Source of the DNA: JAXDMK01 sp963765955
Lineage (GTDB): Bacteria > Actinomycetota > Acidimicrobiia > Acidimicrobiales > AC-14
Assembly (NCBI GenBank): GCA_963765955.1
Contig: CAVXYA010000002.1
Location: 1,488,001-1,552,000 of the forward strand
Direction of reading: 5' to 3'
Length of the DNA: 64,000 nt
Under the pieces are notes generated by a model, which was not told the DNA's origin, did not search any database, and worked only from the letters and a program-made list of their open reading frames with translations. Of this stretch, positions 45,893 to 53,798 are shown piece by piece; positions within the stretch are counted from its first letter, which is position 1, and every line of letters starts with the position of its first letter. The position numbers were made by a program, and so were the translations under genes.

Positions 45893-46855
45893 ATGGCCGT
45901 TCGTAGCGAGATCCGGCTGGAAGACGACCTGGAGCAGTACCGGCGGGAGCTCACCGGGTACTGCTACCGGATGCTCGGCTCGAACTTCGAAGCCGACGAC
46001 GCCGTCCAGGAGACCATGGTGCGGGCGTGGAAGGGGATCGACGGCTTCGAGGGCCGCTCGGCGATGCGCTCGTGGCTATACCGGATCGCCACCAACGTCT
46101 GCCTCGACATGCTCCGAGGCCGCCAGCGCCGGGCCCTGGCCATGGACCTCGGTCCCTCCTCGCCGGCCGACAGCTTCACCGGCGCCAAGCGCCCCGAGCA
46201 CGCCTGGCTGGAACCCATCCCCGACGGTCGGGTGATCCCGACCGATGGTGACCCGGCCGACGTGGCCGAGGCGAGGGAATCGATCAAGCTGGCCTTCGTC
46301 ACCGCCCTCCAGGCGTTGCCCCCCCGCCAGCGGGCGGTGCTCATCCTCCGGGAGGTCCTGCGGTGGCAGGCCACCGAGGTGGCCGAGCTGCTCGACACCA
46401 CGGTGGCGTCGGTGAACAGCGCCCTCCAGCGGGCCCGGGCCACCCTGGCCGCCCGCAACGACGGGTCGCCCGAGCCGGAGGTGGTCAGCGCCGACCAGCA
46501 GGAGCTCCTGGCCCGCTACGTCGACGCCTTCGAGCGCTACGACATCACCGCCCTGGTCAAGCTCCTCCACGAGGACGCCATCATGTCGATGCCGCCCTAC
46601 GACTTCTGGCTGCGGGGCCCGGAGGAGATGGGCAAGTGGTTCCTGGGCAACGGCATCGGCTGCCGGGGTTCGCGCCTCATCCCGGTCGCCGCCAACGGGC
46701 ACGCCGCCTTCGGGTCCTACAAGCCCGGCGCCGACGGGGGGCTGCACCCGTGGTCGATCCAGGTCATCGAGGTCTCAGGCGACCGGATCGTCGGGCACCA
46801 CAACTTCCTCGACACCACCCTCTTCTCCGCCTTCGGCCTCCCCGACCACCTGTAG
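45893..46855 (+). CDS. ECF sigma factor with a SnoaL-like C-terminal domain (SigG type)
   Basis: 320 residues. Sigma-2 domain: YRRELTGYCYRMLGSNFEAD, then DDAVQETMVRAWKGIDGFEG and RSWLYRIATNVCLDMLRGRQ. Sigma-4: LPPRQRAVLILREVLRWQAT and EVAELLDTTVASVNSALQRA. The C-terminal 120 residues (YVDAFERYDITALVKLLHED, ending DTTLFSAFGLPDHL) form an NTF2/SnoaL-like domain, which in such sigma factors modulates activity without a classical anti-sigma factor. Its last 81 bases overlap the STAS gene on the other strand. Confidence 0.92.
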   Translation: MAVRSEIRLEDDLEQYRRELTGYCYRMLGSNFEADDAVQETMVRAWKGIDGFEGRSAMRSWLYRIATNVCLDMLRGRQRRALAMDLGPSSPADSFTGAKRPEHAWLEPIPDGRVIPTDGDPADVAEARESIKLAFVTALQALPPRQRAVLILREVLRWQATEVAELLDTTVASVNSALQRARATLAARNDGSPEPEVVSADQQELLARYVDAFERYDITALVKLLHEDAIMSMPPYDFWLRGPEEMGKWFLGNGIGCRGSRLIPVAANGHAAFGSYKPGADGGLHPWSIQVIEVSGDRIVGHHNFLDTTLFSAFGLPDHL

Positions 46856-47101
46856 GACGGCGGCCGAGGTCGAGGCGCCGATCGCCTTGGCCAGGCCCAG
46901 AAAGCCGAGGAGGGCGGTCAGCTCGCAGCACGTGTCCCGGAGCTTGATCGAGCAGCCCATGCGCCGAGCGGCCAGCTGCAGCCGGGCCAGGTCGTCGACC
47001 ACGTCGAGGTCGACCGGCCCGTGCACCTCGAGGGGCCAACTGACGATCTCGACGCCGGCCCGCGCCAGGACCACCACGGCAGCCACGTCTCCCGGAAGCA
47101 C
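46775..47101 (-). CDS. STAS-domain protein (MlaB-like), 108 aa
   Basis: The central LDVVDDLARLQLAARRMGCS and LRDTCCELTALLGFLGLAKA are typical of the short MlaB-like STAS proteins of actinobacteria, and the acidic tail EGGEEGGVEEVVVPDDPVA also recurs in that group. It lacks the serine usually phosphorylated in anti-anti-sigma factors at the expected place. The start is GTG 47101 or GTG 47086 (better GGGAG spacing). It overlaps the 3' end of the sigma factor gene by 81 bases tail to tail, so the two transcripts are antisense there. Confidence 0.65.
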   Translation of the reverse strand: MLPGDVAAVVVLARAGVEIVSWPLEVHGPVDLDVVDDLARLQLAARRMGCSIKLRDTCCELTALLGFLGLAKAIGASTSAAVLQVVGEAEGGEEGGVEEVVVPDDPVA

Positions 47102-47146
47102 GCACGTACGACGACGGCGCGTCCCGGAAGTAATCGCCGGCCCGTC

Positions 47147-47524
47147 CTAGGGCGGGGCGTCGAGCCGGCGCCGGAGGAGGCAGAACTCGTTGCCCTCCGG
47201 GTCGGCCAGCACCACCCACGTGACGTCGCCCTGGCCGATGTCGACGCGGCGGGCGCCCAGCCCGAGGAGGCGCTCCAGCTCCTCCTCCTGGTCGCAGCCG
47301 AGGGGGTTGACGTCGAGGTGGATACGGTTCTTGACCGTCTTCGGCTCGTCGACGTGGAGGAACAGCAGCGACGGCTCGGTGTCCGTCGGCTCCCCTGTCG
47401 ACGACAACCAAACGTCGCCGTCGTCGTCCTCCCTGAGCGGCCAGCCGAGCACCGCCGACCAGAACTCGGCCACCCGGCGCGGGTCCTGACAGTCGACGAT
47501 GATCTCCGTGAGTTGGCAGCCCAT
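47147..47524 (-). CDS. VOC-superfamily (glyoxalase-like) protein
   Basis: 125 residues, starting MGCQLTEIIVDCQDPRRVAE. FWSAVLGWPLREDDDGDVWL, KNRIHLDVNP and VDIGQGDVTWVVLADPEGNE are the usual blocks of the small single-domain-pair glyoxalase-like proteins; HLDV and EGNEF carry the expected metal or ligand residues. It probably binds or modifies a small molecule. It is divergent from a two-domain VOC gene 37 bases away. Confidence 0.88.
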   Translation of the reverse strand: MGCQLTEIIVDCQDPRRVAEFWSAVLGWPLREDDDGDVWLSSTGEPTDTEPSLLFLHVDEPKTVKNRIHLDVNPLGCDQEEELERLLGLGARRVDIGQGDVTWVVLADPEGNEFCLLRRRLDAPP

Positions 47525-47560
47525 GGGGAAAGATCTCACCAGACGGGAACGGAGCCAACC

Positions 47561-48406
47561 ATGAACGGACGAGACGGGTACCCGCCGGGAGTCCCCTGCT
47601 GGGTCGACACGGCGCAGCCCGATGCCCAGGCGGCGGCCGACTTCTACGGCGGGCTGTTCGGCTGGGACATGGAGGACCAAATGCCTGCCGACGGGCCCGG
47701 GCACTATTTCATGGCCCGGCTGCGGGGAGGAGACGTGGCAGCAGTCGGCTCCTTGCCCGCTGAGGCGCCGCCGACGCCGGCCTGGAACACATACATCGCG
47801 GTGGAGAGCGCCGACGACACCGCGGCCAAAGTGACGGCCGCCGGGGGGAAGGTGCTGGCCGGTCCCTTCGACGTGTTCGAGTCCGGCCGCATGGCCGTGT
47901 GCGCCGACCCCGCCGGCGCCGTGTTCCACCTCTGGCAGGCGGGCACCCACCGCGGGGCCCAGTTCGTCAACGAGCCCAATGCGTGGAACTGGAGCACGCT
48001 CGAAGCCCCCGATGTCGAGGGGGCCAAGGCCTTCTACGGCACGGTCTTCGGCTGGGAAGGAGACTCGGTGAGCTTCGAGGGGCTGGAAAGCGTGATGTGG
48101 CGCCTCCCCGGCTACGCCGACGCCTTGGAGCAGATCTACCCAGGGACCCGCCAGCGCCACGCCGACGCGGGCGCCCCTCCCGGCTTCTCCGACGCCATCG
48201 GGTGGATGTCGCGGACCACCGGAGAGGACCCTCCGGTGTGGGCGGTGACCTTCGCCGTGGCCGACACCGACGCCGTCGTCGCCCGAACGGTCGAGCTCGG
48301 CGGCGAGGTGGTCGTCGCACCCTTCGACGCCGGCCCGGTGCGGGCAGCGACCCTCCGCGACCCCCAGGGCGCGGTGTTCTCGGTGAACACGTACAACTCC
48401 GGCTGA
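47561..48406 (+). CDS. two-domain VOC-superfamily protein
   Basis: 281 residues with two VOC modules. The first runs from VPCWVDTAQPDAQAAADFYG through FGWDMEDQMP to VCADPAGAVFHLWQ, the second from WNWSTLEAPDVEGAKAFYGT through VAVADTDAVV-like DTDAVVARTVELGG to LRDPQGAVFSVNTY. This layout is typical of the glyoxalase-like hydroxylase group of actinobacteria (CFP30B type). The ATG at 47561 is preceded by GGAG. Ligand unknown. Confidence 0.9.
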   Translation: MNGRDGYPPGVPCWVDTAQPDAQAAADFYGGLFGWDMEDQMPADGPGHYFMARLRGGDVAAVGSLPAEAPPTPAWNTYIAVESADDTAAKVTAAGGKVLAGPFDVFESGRMAVCADPAGAVFHLWQAGTHRGAQFVNEPNAWNWSTLEAPDVEGAKAFYGTVFGWEGDSVSFEGLESVMWRLPGYADALEQIYPGTRQRHADAGAPPGFSDAIGWMSRTTGEDPPVWAVTFAVADTDAVVARTVELGGEVVVAPFDAGPVRAATLRDPQGAVFSVNTYNSG

Positions 48407-48459
48407 GCCCGTCCCGCGGGCCACACTCACGGAACTCGGTCGCGGTCGACGTCCCGCCC

Positions 48460-48898
48460 GAGCGATCGCCACAAGTGGTCCCTCCAGGGGCCCACCCGCG
48501 CCATTCGCTCGCCGTCGACGCACCGCCCCATCGAGCGATCGCCACAAGTGGTCCCTCCAGGGGCCCACTCGCGCCATCTGCTCGCCGTCGACGCCCAACA
48601 CCCCTGAGCGATCGCCACAAGAGGTCCCTCGACGGGTCCACCCGCGCCACTCGTTCGCCATCGGCGACCCACACTCCCGAGCGATCGCCACAAGTGGTCC
48701 CTCCATGGGCCCACCAGCGCCATCCGCTCGCCGACGACGCCCCGTCCCGTTGAGCGATCGCCACCAGTGGTCCCTTTACGGGCCCACCCGCGCCATCCGT
48801 TCGCCGTCGGCGACCAACACCCCCGGAGCGATCGCCACAAGTGGTCCCTCCAGGGGCCCACCCGCGCCATTCGCTCGCCGACGGACGCCCCTCTCGGC
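48460..48898. repeat. array of six 73-bp tandem repeats
   Basis: Six units start at 48460, 48533, 48606, 48679, 48752 and 48826. Five are exactly 73 bases and one 74. Each begins GAGCGATCGCCACAAGTGG or a close variant, followed by GGGCCCACCCGCGCCAT and a variable end. Within each unit GTGG-T-CCC can pair with GGG-C-CCAC around a variable 4-5 base loop. 73 is not a multiple of three, and all three minus-strand frames stay open only because stops are rare, so it is not a coding repeat. It fills the gap between a VOC gene and the DrrA-type ATPase gene. Confidence 0.85.
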
Positions 48899-49170
48899 AA
48901 GGCGATCGGCGCCTAATTCGTCCCCGGCGATGAGTTGCCGGCGGGACCGACGTCATACCTGCATGTTCGCCTCGAAGACTTCGCAAACCGGACACTGGAT
49001 GACCGGTTCCGGGGCGCATGATGACCAGGTGACAGCGAAAATCGTGCACCGAACGGAAGCGCGGCGGACATGCTCGACCCGTCCGACGTACCTGCGAGGA
49101 GACGGGCTCAGAACTCCCCCGTCCTCCACGTCAAGACCGCATCCCCCCGCAACAGTGAAGGGACCTCACC
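48899..49170. other. leader region of the DrrAB-type operon
   Basis: No gene is supported. The stretch runs from the end of the 73-bp repeat array to the GTG start of the ATPase gene, with a GAAGGGA ribosome-binding sequence about 10 bases before the start. GC content is lower than in the genes around it, which suits a promoter, but I cannot place the elements. Confidence 0.35.
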
Positions 49171-50223
49171 GTGTCTGAGAACAACATCGGAGTCATCGAA
49201 CGGCGTGCCCGCCAGACCGAGGGCAACACCGAATCCGACGTCACCCTCGCCGTCGACGCCCACGGCCTGGTCAAGCGCTACGGCGACACCGTCGCCCTCG
49301 ACGGCATCGACCTGCAGGTCCCGGTGGGGACGGTCACCGCCGTGCTCGGGCCCAACGGGGCGGGCAAGACGACCGCGGTGCGCATCCTCACCACCCTGAG
49401 CCAGGCCGACGAGGGCACGGCCACGGTGGCCGGCTTCGACGTCCGCCGCCAGGCCACAGAGGTCCGCCGCCGGATCGGGCTGGCCGCCCAGGACGCCACC
49501 GTCGACCCCCTCCTCACCGGCCGGGAGAACCTGGTCATGCTGGGCGAGCTGCACCAGCTCAGCCGCAAGGAGTCGGCCGAGCGGGCCCGGATCCTGCTCG
49601 ACGATTTCTCCCTCACCGAGGCCGCCGACCGGGTCGTGTCCGGCTACTCGGGCGGGATGCGGCGCCGGCTCGACCTGGCCGCCACCCTCATGTCCCGGCC
49701 CAGCGTGCTGTTCCTCGACGAGCCCACAACTGGCCTCGACCCCCGTGCCCGCAGCGAGCTGTGGGCGGTCATCGACACCCTCGTCGGCCGGGGCACCACC
49801 GTCGTGCTCACCACCCAGTACCTCGACGAGGCCGAGCGCCTGGCCGACGACATCGTCGTCATCGACCACGGCAAGGTCATCGCCCGGGGCGACGCCCGCA
49901 CCCTCAAGCGCACCGTCGGCGGCGACCAGGTACGGGTCGTCGTGTCCGACCCCGACCGCCTCCAGGATGCGGCCCGCATCGTCGAGGACGTCACCGGCTT
50001 CGACGTGGTGGTCGACACGGCCAGCCGCACCGTCACCGGCCCCACCGGCCGGGGCGTGGAGACGGTCGTCCTGGTGGCCCAGGGCCTGCTCCGGTCGAAG
50101 ATCGGGATCGACGACCTCAGCCTGGGCCAGCCCACCCTCGACGAGGTGTTCCTCACCCTGACCGGGTCCCCCGCCCACGACGCAGACGAGACCATCGACG
50201 AGACCGCCGAGGAGGCGTCATGA
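49171..50223 (+). CDS. ABC transporter ATP-binding protein, DrrA type
   Basis: 350 residues. Walker A GPNGAGKTT, signature YSGGMRRRLDLAATL, Walker B VLFLDEPTTGLDPRARSELW and switch region VVLTTQYLDEAERL place it in the DrrA (daunorubicin resistance) group. The long C-terminal part with QPTLDEVFLTLTG is the DrrA-specific domain that contacts the permease. GTG start with GAAGGGA upstream. The permease gene overlaps its stop. Confidence 0.93.
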   Translation: MSENNIGVIERRARQTEGNTESDVTLAVDAHGLVKRYGDTVALDGIDLQVPVGTVTAVLGPNGAGKTTAVRILTTLSQADEGTATVAGFDVRRQATEVRRRIGLAAQDATVDPLLTGRENLVMLGELHQLSRKESAERARILLDDFSLTEAADRVVSGYSGGMRRRLDLAATLMSRPSVLFLDEPTTGLDPRARSELWAVIDTLVGRGTTVVLTTQYLDEAERLADDIVVIDHGKVIARGDARTLKRTVGGDQVRVVVSDPDRLQDAARIVEDVTGFDVVVDTASRTVTGPTGRGVETVVLVAQGLLRSKIGIDDLSLGQPTLDEVFLTLTGSPAHDADETIDETAEEAS

Positions 50224-51098
50224 CCATCACCACCACATCGTTCGGGTCCACCGCATCGGTCGACGTCGACGCCACGCCGGCCCACGACGACCTGCCGCCC
50301 GCCCGCGGGGTGCTCCACGACGCCTGGGTGATTGCCCGCCGGGGACTCATCCACATGAAGCGCCAGCCCCAGGCCCTGGCCGACGCCACCATCCAGCCGA
50401 TCATGTTCGTGCTCCTGTTCGCCTACGTGTTCGGGGGCGCCATCGACGTCCCCGGCGGCGGTAGCTACCGGGAGTTCCTCATGGGCGGGATCTTCGCCCA
50501 GACGATCGTGTTCATCGCCATGGGCGTGGGCATGTCGATCGCCTTCGACCGCACCAACAAGGCGGTCGACCGGTTCCGGGCTCTGCCCATCTCCCAGGGG
50601 GCGGTGCTCGGCGGCCACGCCATCGCCAACCTGGTGAAGTCGCTGCTGCCGATCACGCTCATGTCGCTGGCCGGGCTGCTCATCGGCTGGCGCATCCGGT
50701 CCGGCCTGGGCGACGCGGTGGTGGGCTACGCCCTGCTCATCGGCTTCGCCCTGGCCATGATCTGGGTCGGCGTCCTGCTGGGAAGCATCGTGTCCACGCC
50801 GGAGGCGGTGCAGGGCATCGGCTTCGCCGTGATCTTCCCGATCACGTTCATCGCCAGCACCTTCGTGCCCACCGAGTCGATGCCCGGCGTGCTGCGCACC
50901 ATCGCCGAGTGGAACCCGGTCACCACCCTGTCCAACGCCGTCCGCATCCAGTTCGGCAACCCGACGGCGGCGCCGGTGCCGGGCGACCCGTGGTCGATCG
51001 CCCACCCCCTCGCCTACTCGGTGATCTGGATGGTCGTCATCGTGGTGCTGTCCGCCCCCCTGGCCATGCGGGCCTACCGGCGCTCGATCGCCGACTGA
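50220..51098 (+). CDS. ABC-2 type transporter permease, DrrB type
   Basis: 292 residues with six membrane segments (for example PIMFVLLFAYVFGGAIDVPG, TIVFIAMGVGMSIAFD and VIWMVVIVVLSAPLAM). The sequence DRFRALPISQGAVLGGHAIA is the conserved cytoplasmic loop of DrrB permeases, and EWNPVTTLSNAVRIQFGN follows the last extracellular region. ATG overlaps the ATPase stop. Together they export a hydrophobic compound of unknown nature. Confidence 0.92.
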   Translation: MTITTTSFGSTASVDVDATPAHDDLPPARGVLHDAWVIARRGLIHMKRQPQALADATIQPIMFVLLFAYVFGGAIDVPGGGSYREFLMGGIFAQTIVFIAMGVGMSIAFDRTNKAVDRFRALPISQGAVLGGHAIANLVKSLLPITLMSLAGLLIGWRIRSGLGDAVVGYALLIGFALAMIWVGVLLGSIVSTPEAVQGIGFAVIFPITFIASTFVPTESMPGVLRTIAEWNPVTTLSNAVRIQFGNPTAAPVPGDPWSIAHPLAYSVIWMVVIVVLSAPLAMRAYRRSIAD

Positions 51099-51139
51099 TC
51101 GTGCGGACGGCGGCTGCCGATCCGACGTAGAAAGGCTCT

Positions 51140-51514
51140 ATGACCTCGCCTCCGGCCCGCGCCCTCGGCGCGCCGCCCGGAAGCGAGCCCATCGTCCCCG
51201 AGGTCGGGATGGTCTGTTGGGTCGAGACCACGATCCTGCCGCCGGGCGATCCCGAGGAGCGCCGGCCGGTGGTCGTCGTCGAGGCACCGGCGGCGGTGGG
51301 CGGGACGGTGACGGTGGTGGCCCGGACTGGGACGGACAGCTTCGGGATCGAGCACCCGGCCGATCTTCGCCTGGGACTCTCAAGCCCCGGCCGCTTCTCC
51401 CGACGCCACCCGGTGGCGGGCTGGGCCTGGACGTCGACCGACGTGACCCCCATCGGCCCGCTCGACAACGATGTGCTGGCGGCCGTCGTGGCCCGGTTCT
51501 GCGGTCGGCCGTGA
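51140..51514 (+). CDS. MazF/PemK-like protein, 124 aa
   Basis: After a Pro/Ala-rich leader, PEVGMVCWVETTILPPGDPE and RRPVVVVEAP recall the start of the MazF/PemK fold (G-x-hydrophobic-W strand, then RPVVVV). Later blocks are VTVVARTGTD, IEHPADLRLGLSSPGRFSRR and TPIGPLDNDVLAAVVARF, which match the C-terminal strand and helix. MazF proteins cleave RNA; whether the catalytic Arg/Ser/Thr are kept is unclear. Its stop overlaps the next gene by GTGA, making it the first gene of a four-gene operon with an HTH protein, a zinc-finger protein and a Rad50-like ATPase. Confidence 0.65.
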   Translation: MTSPPARALGAPPGSEPIVPEVGMVCWVETTILPPGDPEERRPVVVVEAPAAVGGTVTVVARTGTDSFGIEHPADLRLGLSSPGRFSRRHPVAGWAWTSTDVTPIGPLDNDVLAAVVARFCGRP

Positions 51515-52488
51515 CCGCGCTGGAGGAGCTGCAGGAAGGCCGGGCGGGGCGGGACTTCGTCCTCGAGCTGCAGCGGACGATCCGGGCCGTGGCCGTGATC
51601 CGCAACTTCCCGCCGCCTGAGGGCCACCACCACTGGGACGCCGACGCGGTGTGGTCCGTCGCCTCCGAGTTCATGGGCGACGCCCAGACGCCCCGGCGCC
51701 TCACCGACCTGGCCGTCCATTGCGCCACCGACGGCGCCCTGCGGGCCCGCCTCCAGGGCACCGTCCGCAACTTCCTGGCCGACCTGGGGCGGCGCACGCC
51801 AATCGGCAAGCTGGTCGTCCGGATCAACGACGTCCTGCGGGGCGAAGCGGATTTCGAGTGGGCCGACGGCCGGTGGGCCCGGAAAGGGGCTGGTGAGCGG
51901 CCGGGGGCGGACGACCCCGACGCCCTCGGCCGGGCCATCGCCGGGCACGAGATCATCGTGCCCACGTGGGGCCACGACGCCCACCGGGCAGCGCCGGTGG
52001 CCGACCGGGCCACCATCGTCGTCCTGTGCGGGGCGTTGCTTGACGCGGCCGGGGGCTCGTTGACCCCTCGCTCCCTGGCCCGGGCCATCGGCCACCGACT
52101 GGGCCTGGGGCAGGCGCCCCTCTCACTTGACGTGGTTGCCTTCGACGGGCCGGCGGCAGGCGGGACGGACCGGGCGTCGCCATCCGACACCACCGCCAGT
52201 GAGGCCCTCCGAGTGCGGCGGGCGGGGGAGGTCCTGGCCCAGCTCAACGACCGCGAGCTGCTGTCCGTCGCCTTCCCCGAGCTCACCGTCCGCCAGCTCG
52301 CCCCCCTGCTCGGGGTCAGCCCGTCGCAGAGCCACGTGATCCGGGGCCGGGCGGCCGAGATCATCCGCCTCGAGCTGGTCGACGACGACGACGCCGAGAA
52401 CGTGGCCCTGCTGGTGATGGAGCTGGGGCGAGTTGTGGTCACTCGGGTGGACAGCGGCGTCGGGTCCGCCGTAGTGGTCGCGCGATGA
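51511..52488 (+). CDS. hypothetical protein with a C-terminal HTH (sigma-like), 325 aa
   Basis: The N-terminal 110 residues are helical (ADAVWSVASEFMGDAQTPRR, then GTVRNFLADLGRRTPIGKLV). The C-terminal part has a helix-turn-helix at about residues 257-287 (LTVRQLAPLLGVSPSQSHVI) resembling sigma region 4. The middle is not recognised. GTG start at 51511 overlaps the MazF-like stop, and its own stop overlaps the next gene (ATGA). The order HTH protein then zinc-finger protein recalls sigma/anti-sigma pairs, but no sigma region 2 is clear, so the function is open. Confidence 0.6.
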   Translation: MTALEELQEGRAGRDFVLELQRTIRAVAVIRNFPPPEGHHHWDADAVWSVASEFMGDAQTPRRLTDLAVHCATDGALRARLQGTVRNFLADLGRRTPIGKLVVRINDVLRGEADFEWADGRWARKGAGERPGADDPDALGRAIAGHEIIVPTWGHDAHRAAPVADRATIVVLCGALLDAAGGSLTPRSLARAIGHRLGLGQAPLSLDVVAFDGPAAGGTDRASPSDTTASEALRVRRAGEVLAQLNDRELLSVAFPELTVRQLAPLLGVSPSQSHVIRGRAAEIIRLELVDDDDAENVALLVMELGRVVVTRVDSGVGSAVVVAR

Positions 52489-53798
52489 GCGTGTTCGAGC
52501 TGGGCCATCCCCTCGACGTCGACCTCGCCGACCTGGCCGGCGGGGTGCTCGACGACGCCCGGGCGGCCGAGATCGAGGCCCACCTCAGCGAGTGCCTGTC
52601 CTGCCGGCTCAAGCTCGAACGCCTCATCGGGGCGTCCCCGGCGGCGCCCATCGTGGATCGGCCCCTCGCATCGCCTGCCTTCACGGTGCCGACCGGTGAG
52701 AGCGCCGAGGCGCCCGCCGTCGGCGACATGTGGCTGACCGGGTCGGAGCCTCGCCTGCTGGTGGTCGTGATGGGGGAAGAGGAGGGCAGGCTCCTCGTCG
52801 CACCCGTCACCTTCGACGTGGAGGCAGCCGACGACGAGACGCTGGTCGTCGACGCCGGGCACTCCCCTCTGCACACCGCCCTCGCCATCCACCCCCGGCT
52901 GGCCACGGAGGTGCCCCGAACGGTCCTCGGCGAGCGGATCGGCTCCTTCGGATCGAGGGCCGCCCTGGCCGATGTCATGGACGCCGCGACCAGCGGCGCC
53001 CCCATCGTCGACGCCACCGACCCGAGGCTGGATGTCCGCCAGCACCTGGCCGACCGGCTCGGGTCGATCGAGGAGCAGGCGCCCGACCCCGGCACCCGGT
53101 CCGACGCCCCCGCGGCCCGCCCCGAGCACCTCCGGTCGGCGCTCATCGGCGACCTGCGCGCCCTGCGGGGCCACATCTGCACCGTCCGCCCCCAGTACGA
53201 CTGGGGCGACGTGCTGGCCGCCCACCAGGCGGGGTGGGAGCCGATCGCCACCATCGACGAGATCGGCGTCGTCCTCGTGGTGTTCGACACGCCCCACGGC
53301 CTGGTCGACGAAGGCGACTTCCACGCCGCCCGGTCGGTGCTCACCCGCTTCAACGGCACCGCCCTCGTGGTGCTGGCCCGGGCCGTGAGCGACCTGGCCG
53401 AGGTCTTCGACTCGTCGGCCCTCAACCACGGGATCGACGCTCCCTCCGGGCGGCATACTCCGCCCCGTCCGCTCATCTCGGGACTGGCCCCGTTCGACGC
53501 CATCGGCAAGTTCCTCGACCAGAACACGGGCGCCCGGGCCGCCGCCCCCGCATCCAGGGGTCCGGTGACCAGGGTCGACGTGGGCGACATCCTGCGAGAG
53601 GCGGCGGGCGCCGCCCTCGACGAGGCCGTCCGCCAGAGCGCCCGCTTCAAGATCGCCCCCAAGCGGCGGGGCTACGAGTCGGTCGCCGACGCACGGGAGC
53701 CGTTCGCGGCGGCCTTGGGCCGGGCCTTCGGGACCGGGTCGGTCGTGGAGGGCCTGGTCGGCATCGACGCCGACGACGCTCCGGAGGACACCGAGTGA
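52485..53798 (+). CDS. hypothetical protein with an N-terminal anti-sigma-type zinc finger, 437 aa
   Basis: Residues 19-45 hold EIEAHLSECLSCRLKLERL, the HxxxCxxC signature of zinc anti-sigma domains (His33, Cys37, Cys40). No membrane segment follows, unlike most anti-sigma factors. The rest (about 390 residues) is mixed alpha/beta with IDEIGVVLVVFDTPHGLVDE and RFNGTALVVLARAVSD and a basic region (KIAPKRRGYE) near the end, and is not recognised. It lies between the HTH gene and the Rad50-like ATPase, overlapping both by four bases. Confidence 0.6.
   Translation: MSVFELGHPLDVDLADLAGGVLDDARAAEIEAHLSECLSCRLKLERLIGASPAAPIVDRPLASPAFTVPTGESAEAPAVGDMWLTGSEPRLLVVVMGEEEGRLLVAPVTFDVEAADDETLVVDAGHSPLHTALAIHPRLATEVPRTVLGERIGSFGSRAALADVMDAATSGAPIVDATDPRLDVRQHLADRLGSIEEQAPDPGTRSDAPAARPEHLRSALIGDLRALRGHICTVRPQYDWGDVLAAHQAGWEPIATIDEIGVVLVVFDTPHGLVDEGDFHAARSVLTRFNGTALVVLARAVSDLAEVFDSSALNHGIDAPSGRHTPPRPLISGLAPFDAIGKFLDQNTGARAAAPASRGPVTRVDVGDILREAAGAALDEAVRQSARFKIAPKRRGYESVADAREPFAAALGRAFGTGSVVEGLVGIDADDAPEDTE

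Noticed and set aside
48460..48898. CRISPR array
   Set aside because: The repeats follow one another directly without unique spacers of constant length, most of the 73-bp unit is conserved, and no cas gene is near.
48427..48900. Long open minus-strand frames across the 73-bp repeats that could be read as a repeat protein
   Set aside because: All three minus frames stay open at once, the unit length of 73 is not a multiple of three, and no start with a ribosome-binding site fits.
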